Shown here: piece after piece, positions 23,224-35,678 of the stretch
Layout: every line of letters begins with the position of its first letter
How positions within the stretch are numbered: the first letter of the stretch is position 1
Assembly (NCBI GenBank): GCA_013268835.1
Contig: JABFSX010000004.1
Location: 1-64,000, forward strand
Length of the DNA stretch: 64,000 nucleotides
Direction of reading: 5' to 3'
From: Candidatus Altimarinota bacterium
Lineage (GTDB): Bacteria; Patescibacteriota; Gracilibacteria; BD1-5; UBA2023
The notes under the pieces: model-generated
What the model was told of the DNA's origin: nothing
Databases searched by the model: none
What the model saw: only the letters and a program-made list of their open reading frames with translations
Position numbers and translations under genes: made by a program

Positions 23224-25044
23224 TTATGATAAAATTCTATTTTTGATTGTAGCATACTTTCGAGAAAAATACACACCATTTTGTGATTCTTCGAGGTCAT
23301 AACCAAAGGCTCTGCGACTCACTGTCAAGATCGGTGGAGCCTGAATCCTCTTGAAATAGGATATCTTGTAGTTCTTCCAGATTCGCTCTAGATCCGTGAT
23401 GAATGCCTCATTGGTAGGAAAATATCCATCAGGACCAATGATAGTTTTTGGAGATCCAATCATTGTATCGAGCGTTCATCTTTCGAGTGCCTCGAGGATA
23501 TCTGCCGGATCCTGACGCATCTCGATGAGTTGATACAGGAGCTTATCATGATATTCAAAAATGAATGGATCTCATTTTCCCTCATCTACTGCCTGATTCT
23601 TGGATAATTCTGCAGATGGCTTGATTTTACAGATTCTTGCAAGTGTTGGGAATTCATTTTTCTCTGAGAGATATTCTGCAAATTCGAATACCTGAGTCTT
23701 GTACAGATCTGCGATCGGTGCGATCGAACCATTTACGTCTCCATAGAGCGTCGCATACCCTTGTGCCACTTCGGTCTTGTTTCCATTGTTGGTGAACACG
23801 GCACTGAGTGTGGCAGCGACTCCAGCCAAGATACGAGAGCCACGATCACGAGCCTGGATATTCTCCTCAACAAGTCACTCCGTCGAAATCTGAAATACGG
23901 ATTCTATTTGTTCACGAGTGAAGTTCACACTTTCTTGAATCGGAATAATACGATAATCAATACCGAGTTCCCTTGCAAGATCTGATGCAAGTCACTTGGT
24001 TGTATCAGAATTATACTCACTTGGCATATTCACAGCAATCACATTTTCTCGACCGAGTGCGAGCACGGCGAGAGTTGCGACCACAGCAGAGTCAATCCCA
24101 CCAGAGAGCCCAATGACTACTTTTTTCTGTCCGATACTCTTCATAAAATCCCGAAATCCAGCGATGAGAGCGGTAGCAATCTTCTCGATTTCTCCTTCTC
24201 CATTCGTGATGGTTTCATCGATCTGAAACACTCATTCTCTGAATCCTGGAGCCTGAAATATCTTCTTACCGTCACGATATACCGGACTCGCCCCATCGAA
24301 TACAAATACATTCTTTCCATTGTTCTGAACTCCTACATGGTTCGCATAGATGAGATCGATTCCTTCACTCTGACGAGAGAGGAGTCTGTCTCGTTTTGCT
24401 TGTTTTCCGATTCCATATGGTGAAGCAGAGATATTCACGATCATATCAGCACCATTCTCCTTCAGGAGTTTCACTGGCTTGATCACATAGTCATCATCCC
24501 ACATATCCTCACAGATAATCACTCCGACCTGTCGTCTCACTCCATCGATAATAATCTCAAATGGCTGATAATACTCCTTCATATCACTCAGATTCTTCCC
24601 TTCCTCAAATGCTACATCTCGAAGCGAAGTAAAGTGTCGCTTGTCTCGAAACTCTCGATAGTTCGGCATCAGTGTCTTGATGATCGATCCATCTCAGAGA
24701 CCACCCGGAACAAGTACTCCATTCTGTGCAACGAATGCAGCATTGTACTTGCGAATTCGCCCATCCTCATTCACTCTATTTGCATCGGTCTTCACATTCC
24801 CCCATATTGCTGCAATCGCCTGACGACGAGTTGCCTCGATAATCTCACTATTCATCTCCTCACACTCACGAACGAAAGTATTGTTCTCCCACTCATCCCC
24901 GAGCATATATCCAGGAAGAGCCAGCTCAGGGAATACGACGAGCTCACTTCCCTGTTCTTTGGCGAGTTCGATATCTCGGAGTATTGATGTGAGATTCTTC
25001 TCTGGTTGTCCTGCTTGGACATTCATCTGTGAGATACTGATCAT
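23224..25044 (-). CDS. nadE: glutamine-dependent NAD+ synthetase
   Basis: 606 residues: an N-terminal nitrilase-type glutaminase and a C-terminal synthetase. Glutaminase: VVFPELALPGYMLGD, RDKRHFTSLRDVAFEEG and the Cys motif GVIICEDMWDDD near residue 178. Synthetase: P-loop VIGLSGGIDSAVVATLA near 312, YGDVNGSIAPIADLYKTQVF and IPSAELS-like IKPSAELSKNQ. It converts NaAD to NAD using Gln and ATP. Two TGAs fall on glycines in conserved segments. Two operators precede the gene; nadK follows in the same unit. Confidence 0.96.
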
Positions 25045-25057
25045 AGTATGAATAGTT

Positions 25058-25076
25058 AATTGTAAATATTACACTT
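25058..25076. promoter_or_regulatory. NrtR operator 1 upstream of nadE
   Basis: AATTGT-AAATATT-ACACTT, 13 bp before the nadE ATG, same phase as the nadD and Nudix sites. Confidence 0.7.
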
Positions 25077-25096
25077 AATATGGGAGGAAAATATAA

Positions 25097-25113
25097 GCCA
25101 ATGAATCTGGCTA
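25097..25113. promoter_or_regulatory. AGCCA/TGGCT hairpin between the two nadE operators
   Basis: AGCCA-ATGAATC-TGGCT sits centrally between the paired operators, inside a larger inverted repeat, ACACTTAATAT with ATATTAAGTGT. The pncA control region has the same arrangement. On the sense strand it is followed by a T/C-rich tract. Confidence 0.55.
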
Positions 25114-25119
25114 TATATT

Positions 25120-25138
25120 AAGTGTTATATATACACTT
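25120..25138. promoter_or_regulatory. NrtR operator 2 upstream of nadE
   Basis: AAGTGT-TATATAT-ACACTT, the most symmetric copy in the window, centred 62 bp from operator 1. Confidence 0.8.
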
Positions 25139-25175
25139 ATATTCTTTTGAGGAAAAAAGTCAAAAGAAAAAATAT

Positions 25176-27773
25176 TTATTTATTTCTATGTTTCCACTGA
25201 TACTCTATCGATGATAAAATTTCCCTATCTACCTTAGTTCACTTAAGCCAAGTTAAGTATGACTCAGGGATCTCTGAAAATTTTTTTCACTCATATTTTC
25301 AAAATGGCATAATAGTTAATGCTGAATAATCACAGTCTGGATAGAGATTACAAGTAATTGCCCCCTTTTTATACATATCTCACTCTATTAAAATCCCTGT
25401 TTTACATAGCGGACAATGTTCCCTATTTTCTTCCCCAGTACCCTCTTTAATTCAAAGAATCTTCTCTAATTCTTTTACAAAAATTGATTTTTTTCCGATC
25501 TTTGTAAGTATAAATGTCTTATTTTTTGCTCTTGTTAAGGCAACATAGAATAGTCTTCTTTCCTCGGAATATTCATATTGATCACTTTCCGATAAGACAA
25601 GATCCAGTAAAAAGTTATCTCTAATCTCTACGGGAAATCATGTTTTCCCACTATTTCCATTTATAATTACCACATAATCTTCCTCAAGTCATTTTGATGA
25701 ATGAACCGTCTTAAAATCCATAATACCCCTACAGATATTTCAATCTGATTTTGTTCTTCAAAGTCAAATTATATTAGGATACTTTTGTTTCAAATCTTGT
25801 ATAATTTTCAATTTTTCACTTTCATTTACATAATACAATATTTCATATACATCATTACTCACATTACTATTTCCAGACTCTAACATTTTATCTATTTGTG
25901 ATTTATTTTTTGTGATGAACTCATGAGTAATAGTATTCACCGCTTGTGGATATCGATAGGTTTTATTAATAAAACATTTTTCGCCATTTTGGAAATATGT
26001 ATCAAATCTTGTAAAGATACTCAAATCTCATCCAGTAAACCTATAGATAGACTGCCAATCATCTCAAACACAAAATAATTCTGCATTATTTTTTTCTAAA
26101 ATTGCCTGTATTAACTGATATCTTCCAACTCAGATATCCTGAAATTCATCGATAATTACATATTTATATGGTACTTTTACTGAATTTTCTTGAATCAATA
26201 GTGTGGCATTATTTATCATATCATTAAAATCTATCGAATTATTTCTTTGTAGAAATTCTTGATATCTTGTAATAACAATCTGAAATATCTTAAGAAATAT
26301 CTCTGATTTTAATTTTTTATATTTGGTAGTGAATATTGTTTCTTGTCTTTGTGACAATGTTTGAATATCGAGATTGCTCGATTTATATAAACTTAGGAAA
26401 GTCAGTATTAGGCTAATAAAAATAGAACTTTCTGTAACAATCTTATCCGTTACTTTTTCTTTGAGTTCCTGAGGAGATATTTTTTTAAAAATAACACCAT
26501 AACTCAGTAATGATTGTTTTAAATTTTTAAACAAAATATTATCATAATTTTCATATGAATACGTTGATATGAGATGAGTTTTATGTTTTTTATGAAGTTC
26601 TTTTTTCCATTTTATTCCATCCTTATACTTTTTATTTGTTGCATCATAATCCTCCTTTGTTCCATTTCAGAAAAACTTTGGAACATTTCCATCCTTATCA
26701 ATTCAAAAATGTTCGATATAAATATCATATTCTGGCAAGAAGAAATCTGGTCTATATTGTCAAAACTCAGGACTCGCAGTATTGACTACATAACTAGACT
26801 CATACTTATATCTAATACAATTCAGGAATAAGAAGTTTGCCATTATAACCTCTTCGGCGCTTTTCATTTTTTCTCATAAAATAGAAATATTTTCCACTAT
26901 TTCGAGTGAAGCACCCTTATATTTTTGATAATCCTCGATTGATTCAAAATCAAGTTCGACAGGATTATCCCTAAGAAGATAACGAAAAAATTGCATAAAA
27001 AGTTCCACAGAATTTTCGATAATTTCTGGTATCAATTCTTTGGAAATATATTCTCTAAAATCACTCATTCTATTTTCATCAAGAATAGTTTGTTTTATTC
27101 CTCAATTACCTCTAAGAATATCAAGACCAAGTTTATGAAATGTTTTTACATCGAGTGAAAGTCATAGTTTTTGCTGAATTCTCTCATTCATCTCTTTTGC
27201 TGATACACTCGTAAAAGAGATAAGAAGTATCTCTTCTGGTTTTACTTTTTTTGCCTCAATAAGAAATTTTACTTTTCCAACGATGGTAGATGTTTTTCCT
27301 GATCCAGCTCAAGCAATCACAAGAAGATATTTTTCTGGATTAAGAATTGCCTTTTGCTGAAGTATATCAAGTGGATATTTTTCGATACTTTGAAATAAAT
27401 TTCAAAACGTACTTAATTTATTTTTAAGATAATTTTCATTTATATTTGTTACTTTTTCATCAAAATGAGAAATAAAGTAATCAATTCCTTGAAGTCATTG
27501 AAGTATTTTTTCATCACGGATATATTTTTCATATTTCCTTATCTCACTCGTCTTACTCAAAAAATCTTTTTCATATGCCAGAAAATCTGCAATCATCTTT
27601 CTTGTAATATAACCATCACGAAAAAAAGAATCACTCTTTTGGTAAAATTCCTCCAAATATTTTTTAAAATCTGGAAGAATTTTTTGAATCTTATTTTCTC
27701 TATATTTTTTTATAAAAAATAATGATAACAATAAAATCACAACTAAGATGAATAAATAAAACTTTATATCCAT
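25176..27773 (-). CDS. membrane-anchored UvrD/HelD-like superfamily 1 DNA helicase
   Basis: 865 residues. A transmembrane helix (residues 4-20) is followed by helicase IV-like motifs: VIAGAGSGKTSTIVGKV near 155, ILLISFTSVSAKEM, the HelD-type insert YRPDFFLPEYDIYIEHFGID, DEFQD near 545, VGDDWQSIYRFTGG, TVHSSKGLEEDYVV and FYVALTRAK near 747. The C-terminus adds a four-Cys topoisomerase-type zinc finger (CPLC near 790, then CNLYPDCDYS) and a DUF3820-like tail MPFGKYEGKKFSEIPESYL. It reads continuously only with TGA as Gly. It separates nadE from the coaD fusion gene and has no visible tie to NAD. Confidence 0.9.
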
Positions 27774-27838
27774 ATATTTGGATAAAATAATATCACATTA
27801 ACATAAATAATGGTAATTTACTGGGCATTTATATCAAA

Positions 27839-27871
27839 AATCAACAACCATTTCTGATTGTTGATTATTTT
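27839..27871. terminator. terminator after the CoaD-CoaE-HD gene
   Basis: AATCAACAA pairs with TTGTTGATT around a 10-nt loop, with a T-run on the plus side and a shorter one on the minus side, in the gap upstream of the helicase gene. Confidence 0.75.
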
Positions 27872-29683
<1,812 letters not shown>

Positions 29684-30715
29684 TTATGCAAGTGAATGGA
29701 TAGTTTTTTCGAGTTTTTGACGATATCTTGGATGGAGATCCTTGATATATTGCTCTGGGAATATATCTCACTGAAGTGCTCCTGACATAGATCCAAGGAT
29801 AGACGCATAGCTATCAGTATCCCCTCCTATTGAGGCTCATTGTTGAACTGCTACAAAATCTTGTTTCCGTAAAAATATCGCATATACAATACCAATTGTG
29901 GAGAGAATATTAAAATACGGATTTTTTTCTGAATCAATTTTTCTTGCATATTTTTCTCATATCGTCTCCAAGCTCATAGGTTGGGTTCATTCTTTTTTGA
30001 TATCTTGAAGCAAAGTAGAAAGTTGCGAAGAGGCTCATACATCTTTTTCACATTGTTTTGCATATTGTATTCCATCGATAAACCAATGGAGCATATCAAA
30101 GCTTTTACTTTCTGAAATAATGATATCAACAAGAAGCTTGTGATGAACCTGTGCAGCAACAAGAGAGATAGGATGTGCATGGGTAATCCGAGCAAGCTCC
30201 AATACTGTTGATTCTATATCTTCTCTAGACATAGCCTCATAGAATGCAAGTGGAGACTGTTTCATCATCATTCCATTTCAGAATGATACATCTTGTACAC
30301 TTCGCCAATCAGCACCATTTGCAATGCGCTCCATCGATGAACGAGTTCATGTTCAGAAGCCAAATGGTTCATCTTGAACTGCCTGAACATGACGCTCTAC
30401 CATATCATCCATATCAATTCATCCCTGTTCTCGAATAGAATCTGCGAGAGCAAGAGTAAGAATAGTATCATCCGAACAGATTCCTGTAGAATTGCATGTA
30501 AGCCCAGGAAAACTTGAGGATGGAATACTTTTTCGATACATTCCATGTCGCCCAATTGGATAATAGCGATCGATAAGTCCATTATGATCTCCCAGGAATT
30601 CTTGATTCAAGAGACGAATTATCTGTGAACGTGTATGTATCTCAACTGGAAGACCGAGTGCATCACCGATCGCAACTCATTTGAGTGATCCGATCATTTT
30701 ATTTTGTATATTCAT
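29684..30715 (-). CDS. ADP-ribosylglycohydrolase family protein
   Basis: 343 residues. The two metal/substrate signatures of the family are present: GVAIGDALGLPVE and CSDDTILTLALADSI in the N-terminal half, and ASIGGDTDSYASILGSMSGA near residue 298. Such enzymes remove ADP-ribose from proteins or small molecules. TGA encodes the Gly in LKGVAIGDALG. It lies between prs and the CoaD fusion with gaps of 4 and 34 bp, hence under the prs operators, which fits turnover of NAD-derived ADP-ribose. Confidence 0.9.
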
Positions 30716-30749
30716 AAGTGAATTATATATTATAAATAGAATTGTCAAT

Positions 30750-31655
30750 CTACTTTCCTGTTACTATTTTTCCTATAAGGGAAGCAATAGATAGTGCTCG
30801 CATATTTGCAACAGACTGAGCTCGTAGGATATTGGCAGGGATAGAGTCAGTCACAATGAGTTCATCGAGTTCATTCGCGAGACGGATATGAGAATTCCCT
30901 GGAAATACACCATGTGGAGCAAATGCCCGAACAGACTGAGCTCATCTATCACGAAGCATATGTGCCGTCTCGATAATAGTTCCTCCTGTCTGGATCAGGT
31001 CATCGATGATGATTACCTTTTTTCCTTTTGGATTTCCTTCTTTGAGCGTCACGATACGCTTTTCTCCATCTCGAATCTTTCCACAGATAATCCTCTCTAC
31101 ATCGGGAAAAATATCTTTGAATCGTTTCGCAGCACCATCATCAGGAAAAACGATCACCTCATCTTCTTCGAGCCTCAGGAGTCCTGTGGCAGTATGAAGT
31201 TCCGCATTGATACGATCAGGATTAAAAAGAGATTGTTCAACGAGGGCATGAATATCAAAAATATGAACCGAATTTTTCGCATCACGACCTGATGGAAGTG
31301 AAGAAATCAAGTGAGCAAAAGCATGTGCTGTTTCAGTTTCTCATTTTCTCTCCACTCGCTCAGAGGTTCCCATCGGGAAATATGGCATAATGATACGAAC
31401 CTTGTTGGCAGTATTTTTGACAAGATTGAAGAGGGTATTGTAGTGTTCAAAGAGTTCATCGGCTTGTGAAAAATCTCCAATATAGGTCACATCCTGATGT
31501 TCGATATCATTTTTTACGCTTGGAAACTTGAGATTTGGTGTGGTATCTGGAAAACGGAGGAATAGAGCATTTCCCTTTTGGATAGTTTCTGGATTTTTCT
31601 CGACGATTTCATCCGCAAGATAGTCGAATCGAGAATGTGCAATAATTGTTTTCAT
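30750..31655 (-). CDS. prs: ribose-phosphate pyrophosphokinase (class II-like PRPP synthetase)
   Basis: 301 residues. It makes PRPP from ribose 5-phosphate and ATP. The PRPP loop KKVIIIDDLIQTGGTIIE is near residue 222. The active-site segment IIMPYFPMGTSERVERKGE resembles the class II enzymes known from plants (PYFPTGT...) rather than the classic PYxxYARQDR. The ATG at 31655 is preferred over one three codons upstream. PRPP is needed by PncB and Apt, both encoded nearby. Two operators lie just upstream, and it probably leads an operon with the ADP-ribosylglycohydrolase and the CoaD fusion. Confidence 0.9.
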
Positions 31656-31676
31656 AGAATACAAGTGTTAATATAT

Positions 31677-31695
31677 AAGTGTATATTACACACTT
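31677..31695. promoter_or_regulatory. NrtR operator 1 upstream of prs
   Basis: AAGTGT-ATATTAC-ACACTT, 21 bp before the prs ATG. Confidence 0.75.
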
Positions 31696-31706
31696 TATTA
31701 TATATA

Positions 31707-31725
31707 AAGTGTAAATAATACAATA
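31707..31725. promoter_or_regulatory. NrtR operator 2 upstream of prs
   Basis: AAGTGT-AAATAAT-ACAATA, a good left and degenerate right half-site, centre 30 bp from operator 1. Confidence 0.55.
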
Positions 31726-31737
31726 GTTTTTTAAATT

Positions 31738-32721
31738 TTATGAATAATGGAGTATACTTTCGCATCTGTAAGCAGAAATTGCCTCACGTGACGGATGAGA
31801 AATCAGTCCTTCTTCATCAAGAGATATGAGTGCAACGAGTTTTTCGACCGTTCCACCGACTTTCTCTACGAGTGCAGCTGCCGCGAGAAAAGTTCCACCA
31901 GTTGCAAGAAGATCGTCGATAATCACAACTCGCTCCCCTGCTTTGATAGCATCTTTTTGTATCTCGATACTATTGTCTCCGTATTCGAGAGAGTAGTCAG
32001 TTCCGATAGTTTCTCATGGGAGTTTTCCTTTTTTACGAATCATAACAAATGGTTTCTCTAGAATTTGTGCCACAAGAGTCCCAAAGATAAATCCACGAGC
32101 ATCAAGCCCAACGATAATATCAGCATCACGGGATTTTTTTGCAAGTTCAAATCCAGCATATCTGAGTGCTTCTGGATCAGCAAGAAGCGGAGCAATATCT
32201 CGAAAGAGAATTCCTGGTTTTGGAAAATCTGGATACGCTGTGATATAATCGTCAAGATGAATATCAGGAAGATAGGCAGCAATTCGGGAACGGAATTTTC
32301 CGATGGAATCCGATACAACACTCGCTATATCTGATTTCCCAGAGAGTGTCAGAAGGAGTGAAACAAGTGAAGTAAGATTCTTTTTGTATACATCTTCTGA
32401 GAAAATATCGCGACTATATCTCTTGCGACGAGTATTCACATCACGAGACCAGACAGCCATCATATTTGATATATTCTCCTTCTTCCCTGGAATTATATTA
32501 GCAGTATCTAAAATGCTAAGATCTCAAAGATGAGCTGTAACTGACAAAAGATTTATCAGAAGATCAGCAGCTTCTTTTTGTATATTTGGATGATCTTCCT
32601 CCGATATAGCATCGATGAGCTCATATGACTCTTGAATCGCCTTCAAGATAACATCATCAAGTGAGACATGTGCATCGAGTTCCAAAGAACGGTATTCGTT
32701 CATACAATTAGTAAGTGACAT
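31738..32721 (-). CDS. fusion: MazG-like NTP pyrophosphohydrolase + adenine phosphoribosyltransferase
   Basis: 327 residues in one frame, read through a TGA (Gly) after SVTAHL. Residues 1-90 look like an all-alpha MazG-type pyrophosphohydrolase: [12 protein letters not shown] with ExxE and [11 protein letters not shown] with ExxD. Residues 145-327 are adenine phosphoribosyltransferase: [29 protein letters not shown] and the PRPP loop [18 protein letters not shown] near 270. Apt makes AMP from adenine and PRPP. A reading from the internal ATG at 32463 would give an Apt with an unexplained 70-residue leader, so the long form is preferred. It precedes prs on the same strand. Confidence 0.85.
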
Positions 32722-32884
32722 AAATAAAATAAGTTATTAATAAAGCAAAGACACTCTAGCTCATTCTAGATATTTTTCTCTAAAAAAAGTAAAATATGTA
32801 ATATTTACTATATAAAAATAAATATTTTTGCTTTATATAAGGAAAAATATATACTATAAAATATGTAATTATTTGTTACGTTTT

Positions 32885-33619
32885 ATGGAAAAATATATAA
32901 AACTCTTCGAAAAAATCGGAATTCCAGAAAAAACTGGAAATATCTATCTCGATCTTCTGGATCATGGCACCTCATCCATCGCAGAAATATGTCAGAGAAC
33001 CAATCTTCATAGACCAGAAGTCTATCGTGCAATTCCTTTTCTTATGGAAGAAAAACTTCTTCGAGAAACCATCAAATGAAAACGTTCATTTTTTAGTGCC
33101 CTTTCTCCCGAACGAATTGAAGAGATGATTCGAGATTTTGAAAAAAGAAATACACCGATTGTCAGTGAGCTCATGCAAAAGTATGAGAATCTCGAAAAAA
33201 ATGTATCTGTAAGTTATGAGGAGGGACGAATAGGAATCAATAAAATATTTGATGATATCGTAAATACACTTCCAAAAAATGCTATATTCTATCGAGTCAG
33301 TGCAGAAAATGATGTCGAAAAAGCAAATACCTATCTTCCAAAAGATTATCGAGAAAAACGAGATAAAAAGTCTCTCGAACGTTACGTCATAATGGGTTCA
33401 AAAGCAGCACAATCAAAAAAACCTCGACTCGAACGAGAGCTTGTAGTTATACCAGAGCACATTGATGAATTCAACCAAAATGTGACCATGACTATCTATG
33501 ATAATAAAATTGCCTATATAGATTTCACCAATGAATCTGCCATCATTATAGAAAACCCGATGATTGCAGAATTCCAAAAAAAACTCTTTATGCTTACCTA
33601 CAAAAATCTAAAAAAATAA
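32885..33619 (+). CDS. TrmB-like transcriptional regulator (copy 2)
   Basis: 244 residues, paralogous to the regulator at 21.6 kb: the same order of winged helix (LFEKIGIPEKTGNIYLDLLD, then EICQRTNLHRPEVYRAIPFL) and a C-terminal ligand-type domain ending in FQKKLFMLTYKNLKK versus EKKIFLMLYKLLKK. One TGA (Gly) in IKGKRSFF marks the wing. It stands alone on the plus strand with its own terminator. No operator-like palindrome is seen upstream, unlike copy 1. Confidence 0.8.
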
Positions 33620-33641
33620 TCCCCAATTGGGGATTATTTTA
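33615..33641 (+). terminator. bidirectional terminator
   Basis: AATAATCCCCAATTGGGGAT continues to TATT, a perfect symmetric stem with a T-run, between two convergent genes. Confidence 0.85.
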
Positions 33642-33651
33642 ATAATTATAT

Positions 33652-35259
33652 CTAAAAACCTTTTGCAAGGATATCTTCTATTTGCATCAATGCTTCTATT
33701 GTTTTTCATCATTGGATATGTGATCGCAATGAGAGGAGATTGGCCTTCATATTTGCGAATCGTTCTTGTCCTGAAGATTTGAGTTCCACAAAAGGAAGGA
33801 ATGTTTTCTCATCAAGAAGCAATATGAGTACATCAATATTTGTAATAATCAAATCATTTGGAGTATTTTTCTTGAGTCCATGCTTGATCTGATAGATTCC
33901 TATCTGATACGCATACTGCTTGATGGCCAGAGTAATCTTCAGGAGACTTCTGAGCGAATCTTTATGAGTATTTTTCCTTTCCGAGAGCTCATTCTCAAGT
34001 GCCTGGATAAATGATAAAAATGGTTCTCAGATAAAACTCTGAGAAGCGTATGATGACACATACCCTCGGAGTACAGCAAATGCTTGAGTAATCTTTTTCT
34101 GAAATTCAGAGCCCAATTGATATCCATCTTGATTTAGATATTTCTCAAGTTCAGAAGTATCCATCTCGGTCAATTTTGAGATAAATCCTGATTTTAGGAA
34201 TCCAAATTTGCATTCCTCATTGGTAATTTGATGAGCAATCATCGCTCTTTGATACCCGATGGCTCATTTTTTTCATTCTTGAGAACGTACAAGAATATGA
34301 ATATCATTTCGAGCTCAGAGAACCCTATTGGCATCTTTTTCATCATGATTATACTCTACATCCATGAGACGATTTCGAGCTGATACAATCTGAGGGATTC
34401 TTGAATGCCTCATTTTTTGTTGTATTCCTGCGATCATACTCTTTTTTTCATCTCATGAGGAAAGTCTCCATGAAGTATGAAGGAGTTCAAGCTCTGAGTG
34501 AATCATTGTCCAATTTTTGAGTCTTTCAGTTATTTCTAATAATGCATACTCCTGTGAACGTAAGAGCGAATACATATCATCATATACTTTTGGCACATAG
34601 AGAATATTTGGTTTTTTTCGCTCGTGAGTTCATTTTTTTTGTTCTTGAAATACGAGATATTTCCCATTTGCAAGCAAAAGAATCCGTCCAGTATATCGAG
34701 ATCTTTGTCCTATCTGAAGTGGTCTTGCAGATGCAAGGATTGATTTTAACTCAGGGAGAGTGGCAATCTTTTTTTGTGTATTCTCCTGACGGATTTCCAT
34801 CTTCTGTTGTTCTGATTTTCTCGTCAATGGTGGGAGCTTATCTTCCTTATTCATCAATCCAAGATCGATCAATATATCATCTGGGATGAACTCAGGTTGA
34901 AATACGAGAGCATCCATATACCCTCAGATATTTCGAGAAAAATCCTTGGGTTGAAACACATAATCCTCTGGAAGAGAGAATACTTTCTGTGCATAATAGA
35001 AAATACTTGGTCATTGTTGTTCCATCGTGGCAAGTCGCATATGATCGGTATCATGATGGAATCTTTCAAGTCAAGTTGACCTCTGGAGTTGTCGTTGAGA
35101 TTCGAGCGTGCTCGCTATCTGCTCTGAAATTCACTTATATAATGTCATCCAATCTACAATTGAACGAGTATTTGTAACGAGCCCTTGAACTCACTCTGGA
35201 TTCCCTGCTTGTTGTTGTTCTCTTGCTTGGAGATATTTTGGATATATATGAGGTAGCAT
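33652..35259 (-). CDS. large hypothetical protein (535 aa)
   Basis: 535 residues, not recognised. The ATG at 35259 gives MLPHIYPKYLQAREQQQAGN. It is hydrophilic, with Gln/Glu/Lys-rich helical stretches (residues 140-170), a central ARNDIHILVRSQE segment and a C-terminal part rich in Leu with LIITNIDVLILLLDEKTFLP, possibly a beta-strand core. No signal peptide or transmembrane helix is clear. A standard-code reading breaks it at many TGAs. It lies between the regulator copy 2 and the pncB region; no functional link is evident. Confidence 0.7.
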
Positions 35260-35316
35260 AAGATGATGTTATTTTGCATTATTAAATGAAATAATAACAA
35301 TAAGTCAAATATAAAC

Positions 35317-35344
35317 TTGCAAGATATTATTTTTAGTGTAAAAT
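35317..35344 (+). promoter_or_regulatory. sigma70-like promoter of the 60-aa gene
   Basis: TTGCAA, 16 bp, TAAAAT, about 100 bp upstream of the small ORF at 35444. Matches the general -35/-10 pattern; AT-rich context lowers confidence. Confidence 0.4.
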
Positions 35345-35443
35345 ATTAATACTGATTTTCGAAGTAAAAATTTTTGTAATCAAACAAATGATTTTTAATC
35401 AAGTTAGCAAGGGATTAGGAATCGATCTTTCCGGGAGAAAACC

Positions 35444-35626
35444 ATGAAACAGGATAAAAAAGCAGCATTAAATGATTTAGTCGTTGCATTCGTTTTTTTC
35501 ATGTTAATTCCATTTGTACAAGAAATGAATGCTGCATTTCTTGAAAGAGTATGTCAAGGACTAATGGTATTTTTTATGGTAGTAGCTATTATTAATGCTT
35601 TACCCGATTCACCACCAAAAGAATGA
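35444..35626 (+). CDS. small membrane protein gene that looks standard-code
   Basis: 60 residues if TGA at 35624 is a stop: a basic start (MKQDKKAALND), a hydrophobic helix (VVAFVFFMLIPFV), a second one (LMVFFMVVAIINAL) and a short polar tail. It is preceded by GGGAG six bases before the ATG, a Shine-Dalgarno that is unusual in this window, and followed 20 bp later by a strong terminator. Under table 25 the frame would run through the terminator hairpin and about 65 residues into antisense pncB, which is implausible. It may be a recent acquisition from a standard-code donor, or a spurious ORF. Function unknown. Confidence 0.5.
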   Translation: MKQDKKAALNDLVVAFVFFMLIPFVQEMNAAFLERVCQGLMVFFMVVAIINALPDSPPKE

Positions 35627-35646
35627 TTCCATTTTTTCCCTATTGG

Positions 35647-35678
35647 AGCTCGTAACTACAAGTTACGAGCTTTTTTTA
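35647..35678 (+). terminator. strong intrinsic terminator
   Basis: AGCTCGTAACT pairs with AGTTACGAGCT (11 bp, 3-nt loop) followed by seven T. The pncB stop codon lies in the T-run, on the other strand. Confidence 0.9.
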
